A stretch of DNA of 64,000 nt from contig NZ_CP060497.1 of assembly GCF_014334135.1 (NCBI RefSeq), positions 4,154,001 through 4,218,000 of the forward strand, read 5' to 3'. This stretch comes from Olivibacter sp. SDN3. GTDB lineage: Bacteria > Bacteroidota > Bacteroidia > Sphingobacteriales > Sphingobacteriaceae. Below the pieces are notes generated by a model that had not been told where the DNA came from, did no database searches, and saw only the letters and a program-made list of their open reading frames with translations. Position 1 is the first letter of the stretch. Every line of letters begins with the position of its first letter. This document shows positions 8,824 to 18,502 of the stretch, in pieces. A program made the translations under genes and the position numbers.

Positions 8824-8848
8824 GTTGTTTATGCAACTAACAAAAATA
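8824..8848 (-). promoter_or_regulatory. marR promoter with overlapping operator
   Basis: Minus strand TATTTTTG at 8841-8848 matches the Bacteroidota -7 box; the operator-like GTTGTTTATGCAAC (8824-8837) covers the expected start point. A further perfect palindrome TCGGTAATTACCGA at 8895-8908 lies upstream, with no assigned role. Confidence 0.55.
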
Positions 8849-8948
8849 ATGCCAATGCATACCGATAGGGAGGCATTCTTAAAATAAGCTTTTTTCGGTA
8901 ATTACCGATAGGTTACTCGGGAGTGTCTGTTTTTTCTACAGTTTATTG

Positions 8949-9554
8949 TTAATGATTACTGTCGGTAAACTGATCTTTTAGGGTTTCCAGTTTATTGATC
9001 AAGCTTTCCAGTTTTTCACTCTCTGTTTTTATGTAAGTTTTCATCAAGATGAAATAACAGATTAGGAACCAGGCAATCGTCGCGGCGATGAAAAGCGCTA
9101 AGAGAAGTGGTGTGACATAAAATGACATTTCCACTAGATATAAAGCAAAAGCTATAGACAAGCAAATGGTATATATAGTGTAATTGCGGGTATTAAACTT
9201 GTAGCGGTGCTGTTTATAGGCGGTAAGATAAGCGATAAATTCTTCAGGTTTGTAGAGTAATTTTTCACTTTTATGTATTGTTCTATAATCCTTGATCTGT
9301 GTAAACATATAATAGGTTAGGCACAGCATTACAATTAGCATAGAGAGCTGCGTTGTCCAGGTATAGAAAGGGATCGTTATAAAAATATAGAGGGTAATAG
9401 CGGCAATGATAGCGATGCTTATCACATGGATTAAAAGCTTACCGGTATACTTGTTTTTAGTTTGTTTGACCGTATTTAAGATAGCATCATAGCTAACTTC
9501 TTCATTTTCTTTCTGCACGTGCCAAATCTGTTTTAACTCATTAAAATCTTTCAT
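8949..9554 (-). CDS. Four-helix membrane protein, probable anti-sigma partner
   Basis: 201 residues. A cytosolic N-terminal segment (about 1-38; FNELKQIWHVQKENE) is followed by four hydrophobic helices at about 40-60, 66-86, 120-142 and 145-170, and a charged C-terminal tail. It overlaps the end of the upstream ECF sigma gene by 14 bp, so the two are translationally coupled. By position and topology it probably holds the sigma factor at the membrane; there is no zinc-binding HxxxCxxC motif and no FecR domain. Function is inferred from context only. Confidence 0.6.
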   Translation of the reverse strand: MKDFNELKQIWHVQKENEEVSYDAILNTVKQTKNKYTGKLLIHVISIAIIAAITLYIFITIPFYTWTTQLSMLIVMLCLTYYMFTQIKDYRTIHKSEKLLYKPEEFIAYLTAYKQHRYKFNTRNYTIYTICLSIAFALYLVEMSFYVTPLLLALFIAATIAWFLICYFILMKTYIKTESEKLESLINKLETLKDQFTDSNH

Positions 9555-10038
9555 GGCGATTATATATTTCTGTTAGCTTGTGTTTAATACGATGTATTTT
9601 TACTCTCAGGTTTCCTTCAGAAATACCTGATACTTCAGCAATCTCCTGATAAGGTATTTCGTCTAATACCATGGTAATAATAATCCTTTCATTTTCTTCC
9701 AATTGTGCAATGCACTTATACAGTTGATTAACCTGCTCCTGTTTGTCGGTTGCTTCTTCTGCTTTGGTTTCAATAATCTTCTCGTTGATTTCGTCGGTCG
9801 CTTTCCGTTTTTCAACTCTTAGATAGGAGAGACAGGTGTTAACAGCGATACGGTATATCCATGTTGATATCTGCGACTGATTTCTGAATTTGCCTAAGTT
9901 TTGCCAAACTTTAATAAAGGTTTCCTGCATAAGATCGTTGGCTGCATCGCTATCGCCCGTATAACCATAACAGAGGTGGTAGACCTTTCTGTTATTTTTA
10001 TCAAAAATTTCCTTAAATAGCGATTCGTTATGCGTCAT
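9541..10038 (-). CDS. ECF-type RNA polymerase sigma factor
   Basis: 165 residues from the ATG ending at 10038; a TTG 18 bases further out is possible but less likely. Region 2 includes YTGDSDAANDLMQETFIKVWQNL and the promoter-melting segment FRNQSQISTWIYRIAVNTCLSYLR. Region 4 holds the HTH IPYQEIAEVSGISEGNLRVKIHR. Size and layout fit the extracytoplasmic-function class. The downstream 4-TM protein gene overlaps by 14 bp. No TonB receptor or FecR gene is nearby, so this is not an iron-uptake sigma of the FecI type. Confidence 0.92.
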   Translation of the reverse strand: MTHNESLFKEIFDKNNRKVYHLCYGYTGDSDAANDLMQETFIKVWQNLGKFRNQSQISTWIYRIAVNTCLSYLRVEKRKATDEINEKIIETKAEEATDKQEQVNQLYKCIAQLEENERIIITMVLDEIPYQEIAEVSGISEGNLRVKIHRIKHKLTEIYNRHERF

Positions 10039-10156
10039 TTTGTATAAAACCTGCAAATTAGACTTTTACAGCCAGGTAATGTTACAAATTATAGGCTGTT
10101 TTTCTTTTATAGGCGACTGTTTTTAGTATATGTATAAGGTAAAATTACATCTATTT

Positions 10157-10187
10157 GTTGTAAGGTTTGGCTAAATGGTTATTTTTG
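10157..10187 (+). promoter_or_regulatory. Promoter of the dicarboxylate symporter
   Basis: GTTG at 10157-10160 and TATTTTTG at 10180-10187, 19 bases apart, match the Bacteroidota -33/-7 pair. Transcription would start near 10193, downstream of the first in-frame ATG at 10175, which decides the start of the following gene. Confidence 0.6.
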
Positions 10188-10216
10188 TGAAAATTCATAC
10201 CGCACGTACCATACAT

Positions 10217-11635
10217 ATGAAGTCAAAATTTTCTGTAATTTTCACCTTATCAACTTTCAGTTTAGCCGCTATTCTTTACGCTGTCGATTTTATCTTTCAA
10301 AATGTACCTTCGGATATTTTATTTGGTGTGAGATGGTTGGCGGTACTGGGGCTTATTTTATATGGCTTTAAAAAAAGAACGCTTACTGCTTGGATATTAA
10401 TATCGTTGGTTATAGGTGCCTGTATTGGTCACGATTGGCCACAAGCAGGGGTCTCTTTGCAAGTGGCGAGTAAGGCTTTCCTAAAATTAATAAAGACCAT
10501 TGTATCTCCATTGATTTTTGCAACATTAGTTTATGGTATAGCAGGCCATTCGGATATTAAGCAGGTGGGAAGAATGGGATGGAAATCGTTATTATACTTT
10601 GAGGTTGTTACCACCATTGCGCTATTCATTGGTCTGGCAGCGATCAATATTACCAAAGCTGGTGAAGGAATTATTCCCCCGGCAAACCAGCATGAGGAAT
10701 TACCTGATGTAAAGCCGCAAACAGTCAGCGATATTATTCTTCATATTTTTCCAGAAAATATAGCTAAATCCGTTGCAGAGGGAGAGGTGTTACAGGTCGT
10801 TATATTTAGTGTTATCTTTGGTTTGGCATTGATCATGGTTCCAGAAAAGAAACGTCGGCCAATGGTGAACTTTACGGAAAGTTTATCGGAAGTCATGTTT
10901 AAGTTTACAAACATCGTGATGTATTTTGCACCGATAGGGGTAGGTGCAGCCATGGCTTATACGGTAGGGCACATGGGATTAGGCGTTTTGGTTAACCTTT
11001 TTCAACTATTGGCAACCTTATATGTATCATTAATCCTATTTATTCTATTGGTTCTGTTACCTATAGGGCTTATCGTAGGTTTACCTATTAGGCGTTTCAT
11101 TGCTGCAGTTGGCGAGCCGGTTTCTATTGCCTTCGCCACTACCAGCTCGGAAGCAGCTCTTCCAAGAGCCATGGAAGCAATGGAGAGTATTGGGGTGCCT
11201 CGTAAAATAGTAGCCTTTGTAATGCCTACCGGTTATAGTTTTAACCTCGATGGGACAACGTTATACCTATCGCTGGCAAGTGTTTTTGTTGCTCAGGCCG
11301 CTGGTATTGATTTATCATTTGGCGAGCAACTCTTAATGGTATTTACGTTAATGATCACTAGTAAAGGTGTTGCAGGTATTCCGAGGGCATCCTTAGTGAT
11401 ATTGATGGGTACCGCGGCATCCTTTGGTTTACCAGTTTGGCCAATTTTTATTATTCTAGGCATTGACGAGCTGATGGATATGGCTAGAACGTCTGTTAAT
11501 GTGCTTGGTAACTGTTTGGCCGCGGTGGTTGTGGCTAGATGGGAAAATGAGTATAATCCAAATGCTGTAAATACTGAAATTTTAAAAGTCGAGACACCCG
11601 AGTTTACACCTGAAGAGTCTGACCGGGTATCGTAA
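10217..11635 (+). CDS. Dicarboxylate/amino acid:cation symporter (DAACS family)
   Basis: 472 residues, with multiple membrane helices throughout. Family signatures are present: the serine-rich re-entrant loop (FATTSSEAALPRAMEA), the substrate/Na+ site GYSFNLDGTTLYLSLAS, and SKGVAGIPRASLVIL followed by IDELMDMARTSVNVLGN. Imports glutamate/aspartate or C4-dicarboxylates with H+ or Na+; the exact substrate is not clear. I chose the ATG at 10217 because the visible promoter lies between it and the upstream ATG at 10175. Single-gene unit; it faces no pathway neighbour, though histidine breakdown nearby ends in glutamate. Confidence 0.9.
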   Translation: MKSKFSVIFTLSTFSLAAILYAVDFIFQNVPSDILFGVRWLAVLGLILYGFKKRTLTAWILISLVIGACIGHDWPQAGVSLQVASKAFLKLIKTIVSPLIFATLVYGIAGHSDIKQVGRMGWKSLLYFEVVTTIALFIGLAAINITKAGEGIIPPANQHEELPDVKPQTVSDIILHIFPENIAKSVAEGEVLQVVIFSVIFGLALIMVPEKKRRPMVNFTESLSEVMFKFTNIVMYFAPIGVGAAMAYTVGHMGLGVLVNLFQLLATLYVSLILFILLVLLPIGLIVGLPIRRFIAAVGEPVSIAFATTSSEAALPRAMEAMESIGVPRKIVAFVMPTGYSFNLDGTTLYLSLASVFVAQAAGIDLSFGEQLLMVFTLMITSKGVAGIPRASLVILMGTAASFGLPVWPIFIILGIDELMDMARTSVNVLGNCLAAVVVARWENEYNPNAVNTEILKVETPEFTPEESDRVS

Positions 11636-11730
11636 TAACTCGTTTCCGGGCGTTAAGTGTCGGTTTTCAGTATATTTGTTCACTTTGTACTCAACATTTT
11701 TTAAATTTTACTTTTTATTTTCTAATCCAA

Positions 11731-12228
11731 ATGAGCGAGCGTTCTAAAAAAATATTCTTGTATATATGTATAATTGTTCCATTTCTTGGATACTGTATTT
11801 TCTATTATAGTAATATGATAAAAAATGCACCTTTTAGATTCTCTGATTTTGAATCGATTGAGTTTAATTATGGCTCTCCCGAAAATATGGTCAATAAATT
11901 TAACTCAGCGTCGGAACATTATCAATATATTAATAAAAAGGATTCAGTGATTACTGCTAGCCTGAAGCTTCGTAAGGATGATTTATTGTATCTTCATAGA
12001 AAAGCTACAGAATACGGTTTCTGGAACTTTCCGGAAGATATGACTATGCCAGAAAATAGTGCAGACCCTAATAAAATGCGTTTTTCTCTAAAATTTAATT
12101 ACAAAGAAAAAAGCAAGGAGGTCGTGTTCGACTCAGACTTCAAAGGGGATCCCAAGCTTTTTGATGCGGCGAAAACGATGATTGGCGAGGTAGAGCGTAT
12201 ACTAAATGATGCTGAAGATAGAAATTAA
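11731..12228 (+). CDS. Hypothetical membrane-anchored protein
   Basis: 165 residues with an N-terminal membrane anchor (about 8-27, LYICIIVPFLGYCIFYY) and a soluble, charged domain outside. No family recognised. The segment LRKDDLLYLHRKATEYGFWNFPE resembles small exported domains of unknown function seen in Bacteroidota. It ends tail-to-tail with hutG: the two TAA stops share the palindrome TTAA at 12225-12228. Confidence 0.6.
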   Translation: MSERSKKIFLYICIIVPFLGYCIFYYSNMIKNAPFRFSDFESIEFNYGSPENMVNKFNSASEHYQYINKKDSVITASLKLRKDDLLYLHRKATEYGFWNFPEDMTMPENSADPNKMRFSLKFNYKEKSKEVVFDSDFKGDPKLFDAAKTMIGEVERILNDAEDRN

Positions 12229-13229
12229 TCAGCGATCATTGTTATTATTTCAAATAGGATAGCTGCAGCTAATTTGGAAGTGCGGTTATCCAAATCGTAT
12301 GTAGGATTAACTTCGGCAAGATCAATAGACAATGTTTGCTTGCTATTGATAATAGTACGTAAACAAGAAAAGAAAGTGTCGTCTGGGTATATTCCATTAT
12401 ATGCTGAAGCACTAACTCCGGGTGCAAAAGCTGCAGCGAATACATCCATATCAATCGTTAGATAGATGTGATCAGTTGTCTTAAGAAAGGAGATAATTCG
12501 TTCTTGTAAACGTGTTTTATTTGCCGCCAAAAACTCATCTGAAAATTCATATTGTACGTTTAATGTATTAGCTGTTTGGAATAGATGTGTTGTGTTACTA
12601 ATTCTTTGTATACCTAAAGCTAAATAATTGAAAGTCTGTTTTTTATTTTTACAATGTTGCGCTATTTGCCAAAAAGCTGTACCGGAGCTATTGCCATTTT
12701 CATCCGCTTTCCGTATATCGAAATGCGCATCAAAATTAATGATACCTAAGTTTGTATCTTCCTTATTTAAATATTTCGCTATACCAAGATAATGGCCATA
12801 GCTTATCTCATGACCTCCACCTATTAGAATAGGAAAGTTTCCAGAAGAGAGGATTTCCTTAACTACCACAGCTAAGCGAAACTGGGCAGTTTCCATATCT
12901 CCATTAGGACATAACACATCACCCACATCGTAAATATCTATTTTGTTAACCGGAATTGGAACGTTGCTAAGCGCTGAGCGAAGTGCTAGTGGAGCGTTGC
13001 TAGCTCCGAGTCTTCCTTTATTACGTATTACACCTTCGTCGCATGCAAAACCCAATAAAATGATAGATCTTTTATTAACTGTATGGAGGTCATCCAAATG
13101 TAACAGCTTAACCCATTGATGCCAACGCAAGTGTTCGTCAGCTGTACCATCATTACGGCCATCCCAGTTGCTTTTTGTAGGTGGGTTATAAAAGGTGTCG
13201 CTCACTATATCTGTTGTCCTTTTTTCCAT
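12225..13229 (-). CDS. hutG: Formimidoylglutamase
   Basis: 334 residues. Last step of this hut pathway: hydrolyses N-formimino-L-glutamate to glutamate and formamide. Ureohydrolase (arginase) family metal ligands are visible in GGGHEISYG, NFDAHFDIR and TIDMDVFAAAFAPG, which together bind two Mn2+. I used the ATG ending at 13229; the frame extends to a TTG at 13238. The start lies inside the 3' end of hutI (25-bp overlap), so translation is coupled. Confidence 0.93.
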   Translation of the reverse strand: MEKRTTDIVSDTFYNPPTKSNWDGRNDGTADEHLRWHQWVKLLHLDDLHTVNKRSIILLGFACDEGVIRNKGRLGASNAPLALRSALSNVPIPVNKIDIYDVGDVLCPNGDMETAQFRLAVVVKEILSSGNFPILIGGGHEISYGHYLGIAKYLNKEDTNLGIINFDAHFDIRKADENGNSSGTAFWQIAQHCKNKKQTFNYLALGIQRISNTTHLFQTANTLNVQYEFSDEFLAANKTRLQERIISFLKTTDHIYLTIDMDVFAAAFAPGVSASAYNGIYPDDTFFSCLRTIINSKQTLSIDLAEVNPTYDLDNRTSKLAAAILFEIITMIAD

Positions 13230-14428
13230 ATTTTGCAAGGTTTCATGCTCCCCTGATGATATAATATATCTCTATAATCGTCTGTAGGATAAGCTTGTAG
13301 ATCCGCTATTTTACCTGGCGCTATAGCGCCTCGATCAGTTAAATTTAATGCCCTGGCAGCTCTGAAGGTTATGGCGGAAAGGGTTTCACTTAAGGAGAGT
13401 TTCTCGTAAGCGCCAAGAATGGCGGCTTGAGTGAGTAGCTGTCCCATCGGGGCTGACCCAGGATTCCAATCGCTGGCAATAGCCAGGCATGCTCCCGCGT
13501 CCAGCAGCTTTCGGGCAGGAGTAAAAGGCATACCTAAGCCTAAAGATGCTCCGGGTAAGGCAACAGCAACTGTCGCTGACTTTGCTAAAAGGGCTATTTC
13601 ATGTTCACCACTGGCTTCCAAATGGTCGGCGGACACTGCTCCGCAGGTCACAGCTACTTTTGATCCGCCGGTAGTGAACTGATCTGCGTGAACAGTTAAA
13701 TCAAAACCTGCGGTTTTAACCTGCTGTAGAAAGGGTATAGCGGTTTTGATATGGAAAGCCGACTGTTCAACAAAAATATCAAAACGACCACTGAGCTTCT
13801 CTTTTTTGATAACAGGCATGAGCTCAGCAATTATAAAGTCTAAATAATCAGATTCATCGCCAGAAAAATCTTTGGGAAGCACGTGAGCCGCCAGACACGT
13901 GCTAATCAAATCAGCTGATGCCAGTTGATTTGCAGAAGCTATAGCCTTTAATATCCTGAGTTCAGCATTTCTTTCAAGGCCATAGCCACTTTTCACTTCA
14001 ATGGTGGTAGCTCCTTCACTAAACAGCTTTTCCGCTCGTTTCAAAATACTATGTATTAATTCGCTTTCAGAAACCAGTCTTGTTTGTCTCACCGTATTCC
14101 AAATGCCACCACCGGCCTGAGCAATTTCTAAGTAACTTTTACCAGACACACGCGATGCATAGTCTTTTGCGCGACTGCCCGCATAGCAAATATGTGTGTG
14201 GCAATCGATAAATCCTGGGATCAGGGCTAGTTTATCGTGAATGTGTTCAATTGGAGTGGCAGTATACTCCCTACGTAATTTTTCAAAAGTGTCAACCGCT
14301 ACGATGTTATGCTCTTTTACGAGTACTCCGGCATCATAAATGACTGTCAAGGCATCGTCGTTTAAGCGACCTTTAAATGGTAAGTCTGCTAACGGAACGA
14401 TCTGGGTAAATGGACCTATAATTTTCAT
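13205..14428 (-). CDS. hutI: Imidazolonepropionase
   Basis: 407 residues. Hydrolyses 4-imidazolone-5-propionate to N-formimino-L-glutamate. Amidohydrolase-fold metal motif DCHTHICYAGSR (HxH), substrate loop near GGIWNTVRQTR, then HADQF, SADHLE and ASDWNPGS with the metal-binding Asp. Length matches the family (about 410). 22 bp after hutU and overlapping hutG, within one operon. Confidence 0.95.
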   Translation of the reverse strand: MKIIGPFTQIVPLADLPFKGRLNDDALTVIYDAGVLVKEHNIVAVDTFEKLRREYTATPIEHIHDKLALIPGFIDCHTHICYAGSRAKDYASRVSGKSYLEIAQAGGGIWNTVRQTRLVSESELIHSILKRAEKLFSEGATTIEVKSGYGLERNAELRILKAIASANQLASADLISTCLAAHVLPKDFSGDESDYLDFIIAELMPVIKKEKLSGRFDIFVEQSAFHIKTAIPFLQQVKTAGFDLTVHADQFTTGGSKVAVTCGAVSADHLEASGEHEIALLAKSATVAVALPGASLGLGMPFTPARKLLDAGACLAIASDWNPGSAPMGQLLTQAAILGAYEKLSLSETLSAITFRAARALNLTDRGAIAPGKIADLQAYPTDDYRDILYHQGSMKPCKIWKKGQQI

Positions 14429-14450
14429 AGAAATATATTTTATTGATATA

Positions 14451-16124
14451 TTACCAAGTCTTTAAATTAAACTTCTTGGCCCATGCGACTGCTTTTTCAT
14501 ACCTCGCGTCTGTATGTCGGTAGATACCCATTGCAGGATCATTAAAGAGTACTCTACGTAGACATCTGTCGGCAAGTGTTGTGCCATCAGCAACAATAAC
14601 CATTCCTGCATGTTGAGAATAACCCATTCCTACGCCACCGCCATGGTGGAATGATACCCACGTGGCGCCACCAGCCGTATTGCTCATGAGGTTAAGTAGC
14701 GGCCAATCGGATACGGCATCAGAGCCATCCAGCATGGCTTCCGTCTCCCTATTTGGCGAAGCTACCGATCCACAATCCAAGTGATCCCTTCCAATGACAA
14801 TGGGTGCTTTTACCTTTCTGGTACGCACCAGTTCGTTAAATAGCAGTCCGGCTTTTTCTCGCTCTCCCATACCCAACCAACAGATCCTTGCCGGTAATCC
14901 TTGAAAGCTGACTCGTTTCTGGGCTTTCTCAAGCCAGTTTTTTAACGGCATATTTTGAGGAAAAAGCTCCATAAGTGCCTTGTCTGTTGTATAAATATCT
15001 TCGGAGTCTCCTGATAATGCTACCCATCGAAAAGGCCCTTTTCCTTCGCAGAATAGCGGTCGTATATAGGCAGGCGTGAAACCGGGAAAATCGAAAGCGT
15101 TCTTTATTCCCCCCTGTTTGGCAAATTCCCGTAAATTGTTTCCATAGTCAAAAGTGATAGCCCCCTTTTGTTGGAGCAACAACATGTATTGTACATGTCT
15201 TGCCATGCTCTTGATAGCTAACTCTTTATATTGATTGGGGTCTCTTTTTCTTAAGTCGGCCGCAGCTTCCAAGCTCAATCCATTTGGTATGTAACCGTTG
15301 ATTGGATCGTGCGCAGATGTCTGATCTGTTAAGATATCCGGAATGATATGCCTGTTTAATAGTTTTTCAAGCATGTCGCCGGCATCGCTAACAAGTCCAA
15401 TAGAGAGCGCCGTTTTATCCGATTTAGCCTCATTGATCCACTGGACGGCTTCCTCAAAAGAATAGGTCATTCTGTCAATATACTGGCTTTGGAGCCTTTT
15501 TTTTATCCTATCTGGATTCGCATCAGCTCCGAGGAATATTGCTCCGGCCATGGTTGCTGCTAATGGTTGCGCCCCTCCCATACCACCTAGGCCTGCTGTT
15601 ACCAATAACCTTCCGGAAAGATCGCCAGAAAAATGCTGATTACCACATTCTATAAACGTTTCGTAAGTGCCTTGTAAAATGCCCTGGCTGCCTATGTAAA
15701 CCCAACTTCCAGCAGTCATCTGTCCGTACATCATCAGTCCTTTTCCCCGAAGTTCATTAAAATGATCCCAAGTTGCCCACACAGGTACTAAATTGCTGTT
15801 GGCAATTAGAACTCTGGGAGCTTCTGGTGTGGATCTTACAATTCCAACGGCTTTTCCCGATTGTATCAATAAAGAATGGTCTAGATCTAACTCCAATAAT
15901 ACGGAAATAATGTTGCGGAGGGCGTCTACATTGCGAGCAGCCTGGCCGGTGCCCCCATAAATAACCAGTTGATCTGGGTCTTCGGCTACAGTAGCATCAA
16001 GATTGTTCAGTAACATACGTATAGCTGCTTCGGTTTGCCAGTTTCTTGCATGCAGTTGCTTGCCTACTGGGGCTTGGTAGCGAGGATGGTTAGCATATTT
16101 CTCAAGAAAGTCGGAACTGTTCAT
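14451..16124 (-). CDS. hutU: Urocanate hydratase
   Basis: 557 residues, the usual family length. Converts urocanate to 4-imidazolone-5-propionate using tightly bound NAD+. The NAD-binding glycine cluster [12 protein letters not shown] is near residue 178, and the conserved C-terminal block [18 protein letters not shown] with the active-site Cys is near 400-420, followed by [16 protein letters not shown]. The start overlaps the end of hutH by 23 bp. Confidence 0.96.
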   Translation of the reverse strand: MNSSDFLEKYANHPRYQAPVGKQLHARNWQTEAAIRMLLNNLDATVAEDPDQLVIYGGTGQAARNVDALRNIISVLLELDLDHSLLIQSGKAVGIVRSTPEAPRVLIANSNLVPVWATWDHFNELRGKGLMMYGQMTAGSWVYIGSQGILQGTYETFIECGNQHFSGDLSGRLLVTAGLGGMGGAQPLAATMAGAIFLGADANPDRIKKRLQSQYIDRMTYSFEEAVQWINEAKSDKTALSIGLVSDAGDMLEKLLNRHIIPDILTDQTSAHDPINGYIPNGLSLEAAADLRKRDPNQYKELAIKSMARHVQYMLLLQQKGAITFDYGNNLREFAKQGGIKNAFDFPGFTPAYIRPLFCEGKGPFRWVALSGDSEDIYTTDKALMELFPQNMPLKNWLEKAQKRVSFQGLPARICWLGMGEREKAGLLFNELVRTRKVKAPIVIGRDHLDCGSVASPNRETEAMLDGSDAVSDWPLLNLMSNTAGGATWVSFHHGGGVGMGYSQHAGMVIVADGTTLADRCLRRVLFNDPAMGIYRHTDARYEKAVAWAKKFNLKTW

Positions 16125-17664
16125 ATTCGTCTTTATTTAGAGTTATCTGGTTATCTTTAGCTGCTTGATTTGCAGTATTTACTAATACACCATTCGCTAT
16201 TACTTGTTTTAAAGCATTGATATCGTACGCAAAAATGCGGTCTTCACTCGCATAACTTACAACTTTACGTACTTCACGATGGCAGGCCTGTAAAATAGGT
16301 GTTGATTGTAATGGATGTCTGAAGTCAAGTGCCTGTGTGGCATATAGTAATTCCACAGCTAATATATATTGTAGATTGTCAATGATACGATTCAACTTCC
16401 TACCGCTTATTGAACCCATGGATACATGGTCTTCTTGTCCTAGAGATGTTGGTATGCTATCTGCACTTGCCGGAAAACATAGACCTTTGTTTTCAGACAC
16501 TAATGCTGCCGTGGTGTATTGTGGGATCATGAAGCCTGAATTAAGTCCCGCATCTTGAATAAGTAATTTGGGTAATCCGTACCTACCCTCTATTATTAGG
16601 TAGCTTCGTCTGTCTGATATGTTCCCGAGTTCAGCGGCAGCAATAGCGACATAATCAAGAGGGATGGCTAAAGGTTGACCGTGAAAATTACCACCACTTA
16701 TTGTATCCCTTGAGCCTAGAATAATGGGATTATCGGTAACTGCGTTAAGCTCAATTTCTAGAAGCTGTTTCAGGTGTAGCCACGCTGTTCGAGAGGCGCC
16801 ATGTACCTGAGGCATACATCTTAAGGAGTAGGGGTCCTGGACGCGCTTGCAATCCACGTGCGACTGCAGGATAGCAGAATCTTTGAGTAACGTCCATAGA
16901 CGGTTGGCTACATATTGATTACCCTGAAATGGACGTAAGTGATGCAATCTAGGATCGAATGGTTTGATCGAACCCATTAACCCCTCGAGTGACATTGCAC
17001 CGATAATATCGGCTGCGTCCAGCAAGTTGTGCAATTTTGCTATAGCTTGGACTGCATGAGCAGCTATAAATTGTGTACCGTTTATAAGGGCTAAACCCTC
17101 TTTAGGGCCTAGCGTTAATGGTTCAAGATTTTTTTTCTTTAGAACAGCTTCGGTACGTGTGATTTGTCCTTTATAATATACCTCACCTAGGCCGATAAGT
17201 GGTAAAAATAAATGTGATAGGGGAGCCAAATCTCCCGAAGCCCCTACAGAACCCTGTTCGGGTACGCAAGGTAAAATATTGTGGTCTATCATCCATAATA
17301 TACGCGCTATTGTTCTAGGACGTATCCCTGAATATCCCATACATAAGGCATGCAGCTTAATAATGAGCATGGTTTTTGAAATTTCTGGCGAAACCAGATT
17401 CCCAACACCTACGGCGTGGCTCTTTAATAAATTGTGTTGCAGCTGGGTAGTATCTGCTGCAGATATTTTAGTGTCGCATAAGGGTCCGAATCCAGTATTA
17501 ACACCATATACTACCTGCTCGTTGTTAACGATCTCATCAATATGCGAACAGCTCTTTTTCACTTTGCTCATGGCAAAAGTATCTATCACACCACTTAATG
17601 AGCCACTTGCAATGGCCAATGCACTGGCGGATGTTAGCTTATCAATTCCGTATTTGAATACCAT
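16102..17664 (-). CDS. hutH: Histidine ammonia-lyase
   Basis: 520 residues. Deaminates histidine to urocanate using the self-formed MIO prosthetic group. The MIO triad A142-S143-G144 lies in [15 protein letters not shown], at the same position as in the Pseudomonas enzyme; catalytic Tyr53 is in [10 protein letters not shown]. It starts 16 bp after the upstream marR-type gene and overlaps hutU, so it is the first enzyme of the operon. Confidence 0.96.
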   Translation of the reverse strand: MVFKYGIDKLTSASALAIASGSLSGVIDTFAMSKVKKSCSHIDEIVNNEQVVYGVNTGFGPLCDTKISAADTTQLQHNLLKSHAVGVGNLVSPEISKTMLIIKLHALCMGYSGIRPRTIARILWMIDHNILPCVPEQGSVGASGDLAPLSHLFLPLIGLGEVYYKGQITRTEAVLKKKNLEPLTLGPKEGLALINGTQFIAAHAVQAIAKLHNLLDAADIIGAMSLEGLMGSIKPFDPRLHHLRPFQGNQYVANRLWTLLKDSAILQSHVDCKRVQDPYSLRCMPQVHGASRTAWLHLKQLLEIELNAVTDNPIILGSRDTISGGNFHGQPLAIPLDYVAIAAAELGNISDRRSYLIIEGRYGLPKLLIQDAGLNSGFMIPQYTTAALVSENKGLCFPASADSIPTSLGQEDHVSMGSISGRKLNRIIDNLQYILAVELLYATQALDFRHPLQSTPILQACHREVRKVVSYASEDRIFAYDINALKQVIANGVLVNTANQAAKDNQITLNKDEYEQFRLS

Positions 17665-17680
17665 ATGTGTTGCAATCTAT

Positions 17681-18184
17681 TTAGTTAAAAACCTCCTCTT
17701 TCAACTTAATCTGATCGAGAATGAGATCAGCCAGTGGATGTTTTTTCAGTTGGTTCTCCAGCGTCGTTAAAGTAAATAGCAGCTCCTGTAAAGAATCATC
17801 TCGCTGTTCTAGTAATTGTAGGCTATTTTCAATCGCCTGCCAAACGGGCTTGATTTTTTTTAACAATTTTTTACCTTCTATAGAAAGCGTAACTAGTTTT
17901 ATACGAGCATCTTTCGGGTCTTTTATAGTTTTTACTAATGCCTTTTTGCGAAGGTTGTTGATCATCTGGCTAACGGATGAATGAGATATTTGGAGTTGTT
18001 GAGATAGATCAATCAAGGAGACTTCCTTTTGGTTTGATAGGACATAAAAGAAAGGAAACCAACTAGTGTCAAAGGAAATATCCAAGGATTGGTACACTTT
18101 GTTTATTTCCCCAATATAAGATTCACTTAAACGCCTAAGCCTACTGCCTAGGATTAAATAGCCTAATCTCTGATAAAAATCCAT
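17681..18184 (-). CDS. MarR-family regulator, probable hut operon repressor
   Basis: 167 residues. Winged-helix core with LIDLSQQLQISHSSVSQMINNLRKKALV (recognition helix) and the wing DPKDARIKLV. First gene of the hut operon (16 bp before hutH), so it likely senses histidine or urocanate. This differs from the better-known HutC (GntR) and HutP systems. A near-palindrome at 18222-18233 overlaps a -7-like box upstream, suggesting autoregulation. Confidence 0.85.
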   Translation of the reverse strand: MDFYQRLGYLILGSRLRRLSESYIGEINKVYQSLDISFDTSWFPFFYVLSNQKEVSLIDLSQQLQISHSSVSQMINNLRKKALVKTIKDPKDARIKLVTLSIEGKKLLKKIKPVWQAIENSLQLLEQRDDSLQELLFTLTTLENQLKKHPLADLILDQIKLKEEVFN

Positions 18185-18221
18185 TGGGAGGTAGATTTAT
18201 AAATGCAGTAAATATATAAGC

Positions 18222-18236
18222 ACTTATACAAGTATA
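18222..18236 (-). promoter_or_regulatory. Candidate operator/promoter of the hut operon
   Basis: ACTTATACAAGT at 18222-18233 is a 12-bp inverted repeat with a single mismatch pair. On the minus strand it overlaps TATACTTG (18229-18236), seven of eight matches to TAnnTTTG depending on how the spacer is read, about 45 bases before the marR-type start. Binding here would block polymerase. Confidence 0.45.
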
Positions 18237-18447
18237 ATGATTTAATTTTTTATATCCAAAACTGCGTGAATACTATCGTCAGACAATATATCAACAACAA
18301 AAAATAGCACATGGTTAGCGAGGAGCCTCTACACACGTTATGTTTTTGAACAGAAGCTATTGGGAAGCATTTGCATAGGATAATTACTAATTTTGGAGTA
18401 GATGTGTTTATTAAGTGTAAAATCTTGCAGTTTTAAATTATTAAGCA
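18237..18447. other. Intergenic stretch between hut operon and rplU
   Basis: Part of the 318-bp divergent gap. Apart from the hut operator candidate and the rplU promoter, I see no open frame, repeat or RNA fold in it. Confidence 0.5.
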
Positions 18448-18455
18448 TATCTTTG
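18424..18455 (+). promoter_or_regulatory. rplU-rpmA promoter
   Basis: CTTG at 18424-18427, then after 20 bases TATCTTTG at 18448-18455, a good Bacteroidota -33/-7 pair. The start codon of rplU is 48 bases downstream, leaving a leader of about 42 nt. Confidence 0.65.
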
Positions 18456-18502
18456 CGCTTCGAATTTTTAACAGAACTATTAAATATTTTAAATTATTAA
18501 CA

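Noticed and set aside
8895-8908. Perfect palindrome TCGGTAATTACCGA near the sigma partner gene end
   Set aside because: Not matched elsewhere and no T-run for a terminator; could be chance or an extra operator, not enough to call.
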